From contig JAIFMT010000039.1 of the NCBI GenBank assembly GCA_020048295.1, forward strand, positions 1-34,973: 34,973 nt of DNA, written 5' to 3'. Made by a program: the position numbers and the translations under genes. Under the pieces are notes generated by a model. The model was not told the DNA's origin. It was given only the letters and a program-made list of their open reading frames with translations, and ran no database searches. Below, piece after piece: positions 33,989 to 34,973 of this stretch. This DNA is from Rhodoferax sp. (lineage in GTDB: Bacteria > Pseudomonadota > Gammaproteobacteria > Burkholderiales > Burkholderiaceae). The stretch's first letter is position 1; each line of letters opens with the position of its first letter.

Positions 33989-34027
33989 ATAGCTATCAGC
34001 GCTTTGTAGATATGGGCTAGAGGCCTA
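33989..34027. repeat. Dispersed ~40-bp repeat, copy C (fliE-ABC gap)
   Basis: ATAGCTATCAGCGCTTTGTA then GATATGGGCTAGAGGCCTA is the reverse-oriented match of copies A and B (reverse complement AGGCCTCTAGCCC...AAAGCGCTGATAGCTAT). It sits between the convergent 3' ends of fliE and the ABC exporter gene, 12 bases from the latter's stop. Confidence 0.7.
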
Positions 34028-34038
34028 AAAGACTCTTA

Positions 34039-34973
34039 TCATTCACTACTCTGCTGCAACGCCCACATCTCGGCGTAACGGCCATTGGCAGCCAGCAGCG
34101 CGGCGTGAGTGCCGCGCTCCAGAATGCGGCCGGCCTCCATCACCAGAATCTCGTGGGCATCGACCACGGTTGACAGGCGGTGGGCGATCACCAACGTGGT
34201 CTTGTTTTGCGCCACGCTTTGCAGCTCGGCCTGGATGGCGCGCTCGTTGGCCGAGTCCAACGCTGACGTGGCTTCGTCAAAAATCAGGATCGGCGGGTTT
34301 TTCAGCAGCGTGCGGGCAATCGCCACGCGCTGCTTTTCGCCGCCAGAGAGTTTCAGGCCGCGCTCGCCAACCATGGTGTCGTAGCCCTTGGGCGTTGACG
34401 CAATGAAGTTGTGGATGTGTGCAGCACGCGCGGCCGCCTCGACCTCGGCGCGACTGGCACCTGGGCGGCCATAGGCAATGTTGTAGGCCACGGTGTCGTT
34501 GAACAGCACGGTATCTTGCGGCACGATGCCGATCACCGCGCGCACACTGGCCTGCGTGACCTGGCGGATGTCCTGCCCTGCGATCAGAATCTGCCCCTGC
34601 TGCACATCGTAAAAGCGGTACAGCAGCCGCGCCAGCGTTGATTTGCCCGAACCCGACGGTCCCACCACCGCCACTGTTTTGCCCGCCGGTATGTCAAAGC
34701 TGATGTCGTGCAGGATCGGCCGCGTCGGGTCGTAGGCAAAGGACACCTGCTTGAACGCCACGCTGGCCGCGCCCTCACCCAGCTGCAAAGCCGGCGCATC
34801 CGACACATCCGCTACCTCGCAGTCGCGGTCCAACAGGGCAAACATCTTCTCCAGCTCAATCAGACTTTGCTTGATGGAGCGATACAACACGCCCAAAAAA
34901 CCCAGCGGAATGTAGAGCTGGATCATGAAGGCGTTGACCATCACCAGATCGCCCAGCGTCATGCGGCCATCGA
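34039..34973 (-). CDS. Atm1/HMT1-type ABC exporter, C-terminal part (5' end beyond window)
   Basis: About 310 C-terminal residues are present: the end of a membrane domain with the Atm1-type segment GDLVMVNAFMIQLYIPLGFL and then a complete nucleotide-binding domain with Walker A GPSGSGKST, Q-loop VPQDTVLFNDT, signature LSGGEKQRVAIAR, Walker B ILIFDEATSALD and H-loop VIAHRLST. Half-size exporters of this kind move glutathione-linked or metal-sulfur compounds across the inner membrane. The start and most transmembrane helices lie right of the window. The ATG at 34962 is internal, since the frame continues upstream (DGR before it). MsbA-like lipid exporters are less likely by the NAFMIQLY segment. 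Confidence 0.9.
   Translation of the reverse strand, partial: DGRMTLGDLVMVNAFMIQLYIPLGFLGVLYRSIKQSLIELEKMFALLDRDCEVADVSDAPALQLGEGAASVAFKQVSFAYDPTRPILHDISFDIPAGKTVAVVGPSGSGKSTLARLLYRFYDVQQGQILIAGQDIRQVTQASVRAVIGIVPQDTVLFNDTVAYNIAYGRPGASRAEVEAAARAAHIHNFIASTPKGYDTMVGERGLKLSGGEKQRVAIARTLLKNPPILIFDEATSALDSANERAIQAELQSVAQNKTTLVIAHRLSTVVDAHEILVMEAGRILERGTHAALLAANGRYAEMWALQQSSE

Overview
The window looks like part of a betaproteobacterial chromosome, most likely Burkholderiales/Comamonadaceae (Rhodoferax- or Polaromonas-like). This rests on the family resemblance of the proteins, the gene order yicC-gmk-rpoZ-spoT opposite a kinase-phosphatase-rph-rdgB-hemW operon, the moderately high G+C of most genes, and an intergenic repeat of about 40 bp of a kind I recall from that family. 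No rRNA, tRNA, CRISPR, transposase or phage gene was seen. The window is almost fully coding and has no gene-free stretch over 300 bases.

Layout. (1) 1-2169: the 5' part of an AbrB/MazE-type antitoxin gene running off the left edge, then the urease nickel-insertion genes ureE, ureF and ureG on the plus strand. (2) 2266-4684: a receiver-TPR protein whose phosphorylation site is Glu instead of Asp, convergent with a two-CBS-domain protein. (3) 4771-9467, minus strand: a probable operon of Ser/Thr kinase, PP2C phosphatase, RNase PH, RdgB and HemW. (4) 9542-13757, plus strand: yicC, gmk, rpoZ with a clear intrinsic terminator, then a bifunctional (p)ppGpp synthetase/hydrolase. (5) 13811-20163, minus strand: a chemotaxis operon in the order cheZ-like, cheY, cheA, cheW, cheR, cheD, cheB. 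(6) 20236-21976, plus strand: a histidine kinase with an N-terminal receiver domain, overlapped by a LuxR/NarL-type response regulator. (7) 21984-33924: a flagellar cluster, fliF-G-H-I-J-K and fliL-M-N-O-P-Q-R on the minus strand, with fliE divergent on the plus strand. (8) 34039 to the right edge: the 3' part of an Atm1-type ABC exporter gene.

How the parts fit. The che operon supplies the CheA/CheW kinase core, adaptation enzymes (CheR, CheB, CheD), the output regulator CheY and a short candidate CheY-P phosphatase. The fli block supplies the MS ring, switch, export gate and ATPase complex and hook-length ruler. The kinase/regulator pair between the two blocks is a candidate for linking chemotaxis or motility state to transcription. 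Housekeeping RNA and nucleotide enzymes (RNase PH, YicC, RdgB, Gmk, omega, SpoT) sit around a eukaryote-like kinase/phosphatase pair.

The most unusual points are: dispersed copies of one ~40-bp repeat that supply stop codons and perhaps a ribosome binding site to neighbouring genes, with possible traces inside ureF and hemW; a 27-bp near-perfect hairpin before hemW; the Glu-substituted receiver; a 146-residue CheZ-like protein; the receiver-input kinase; and a 72-bp tandem repeat inside fliK. I see no clear-cut new defence or mobile system.
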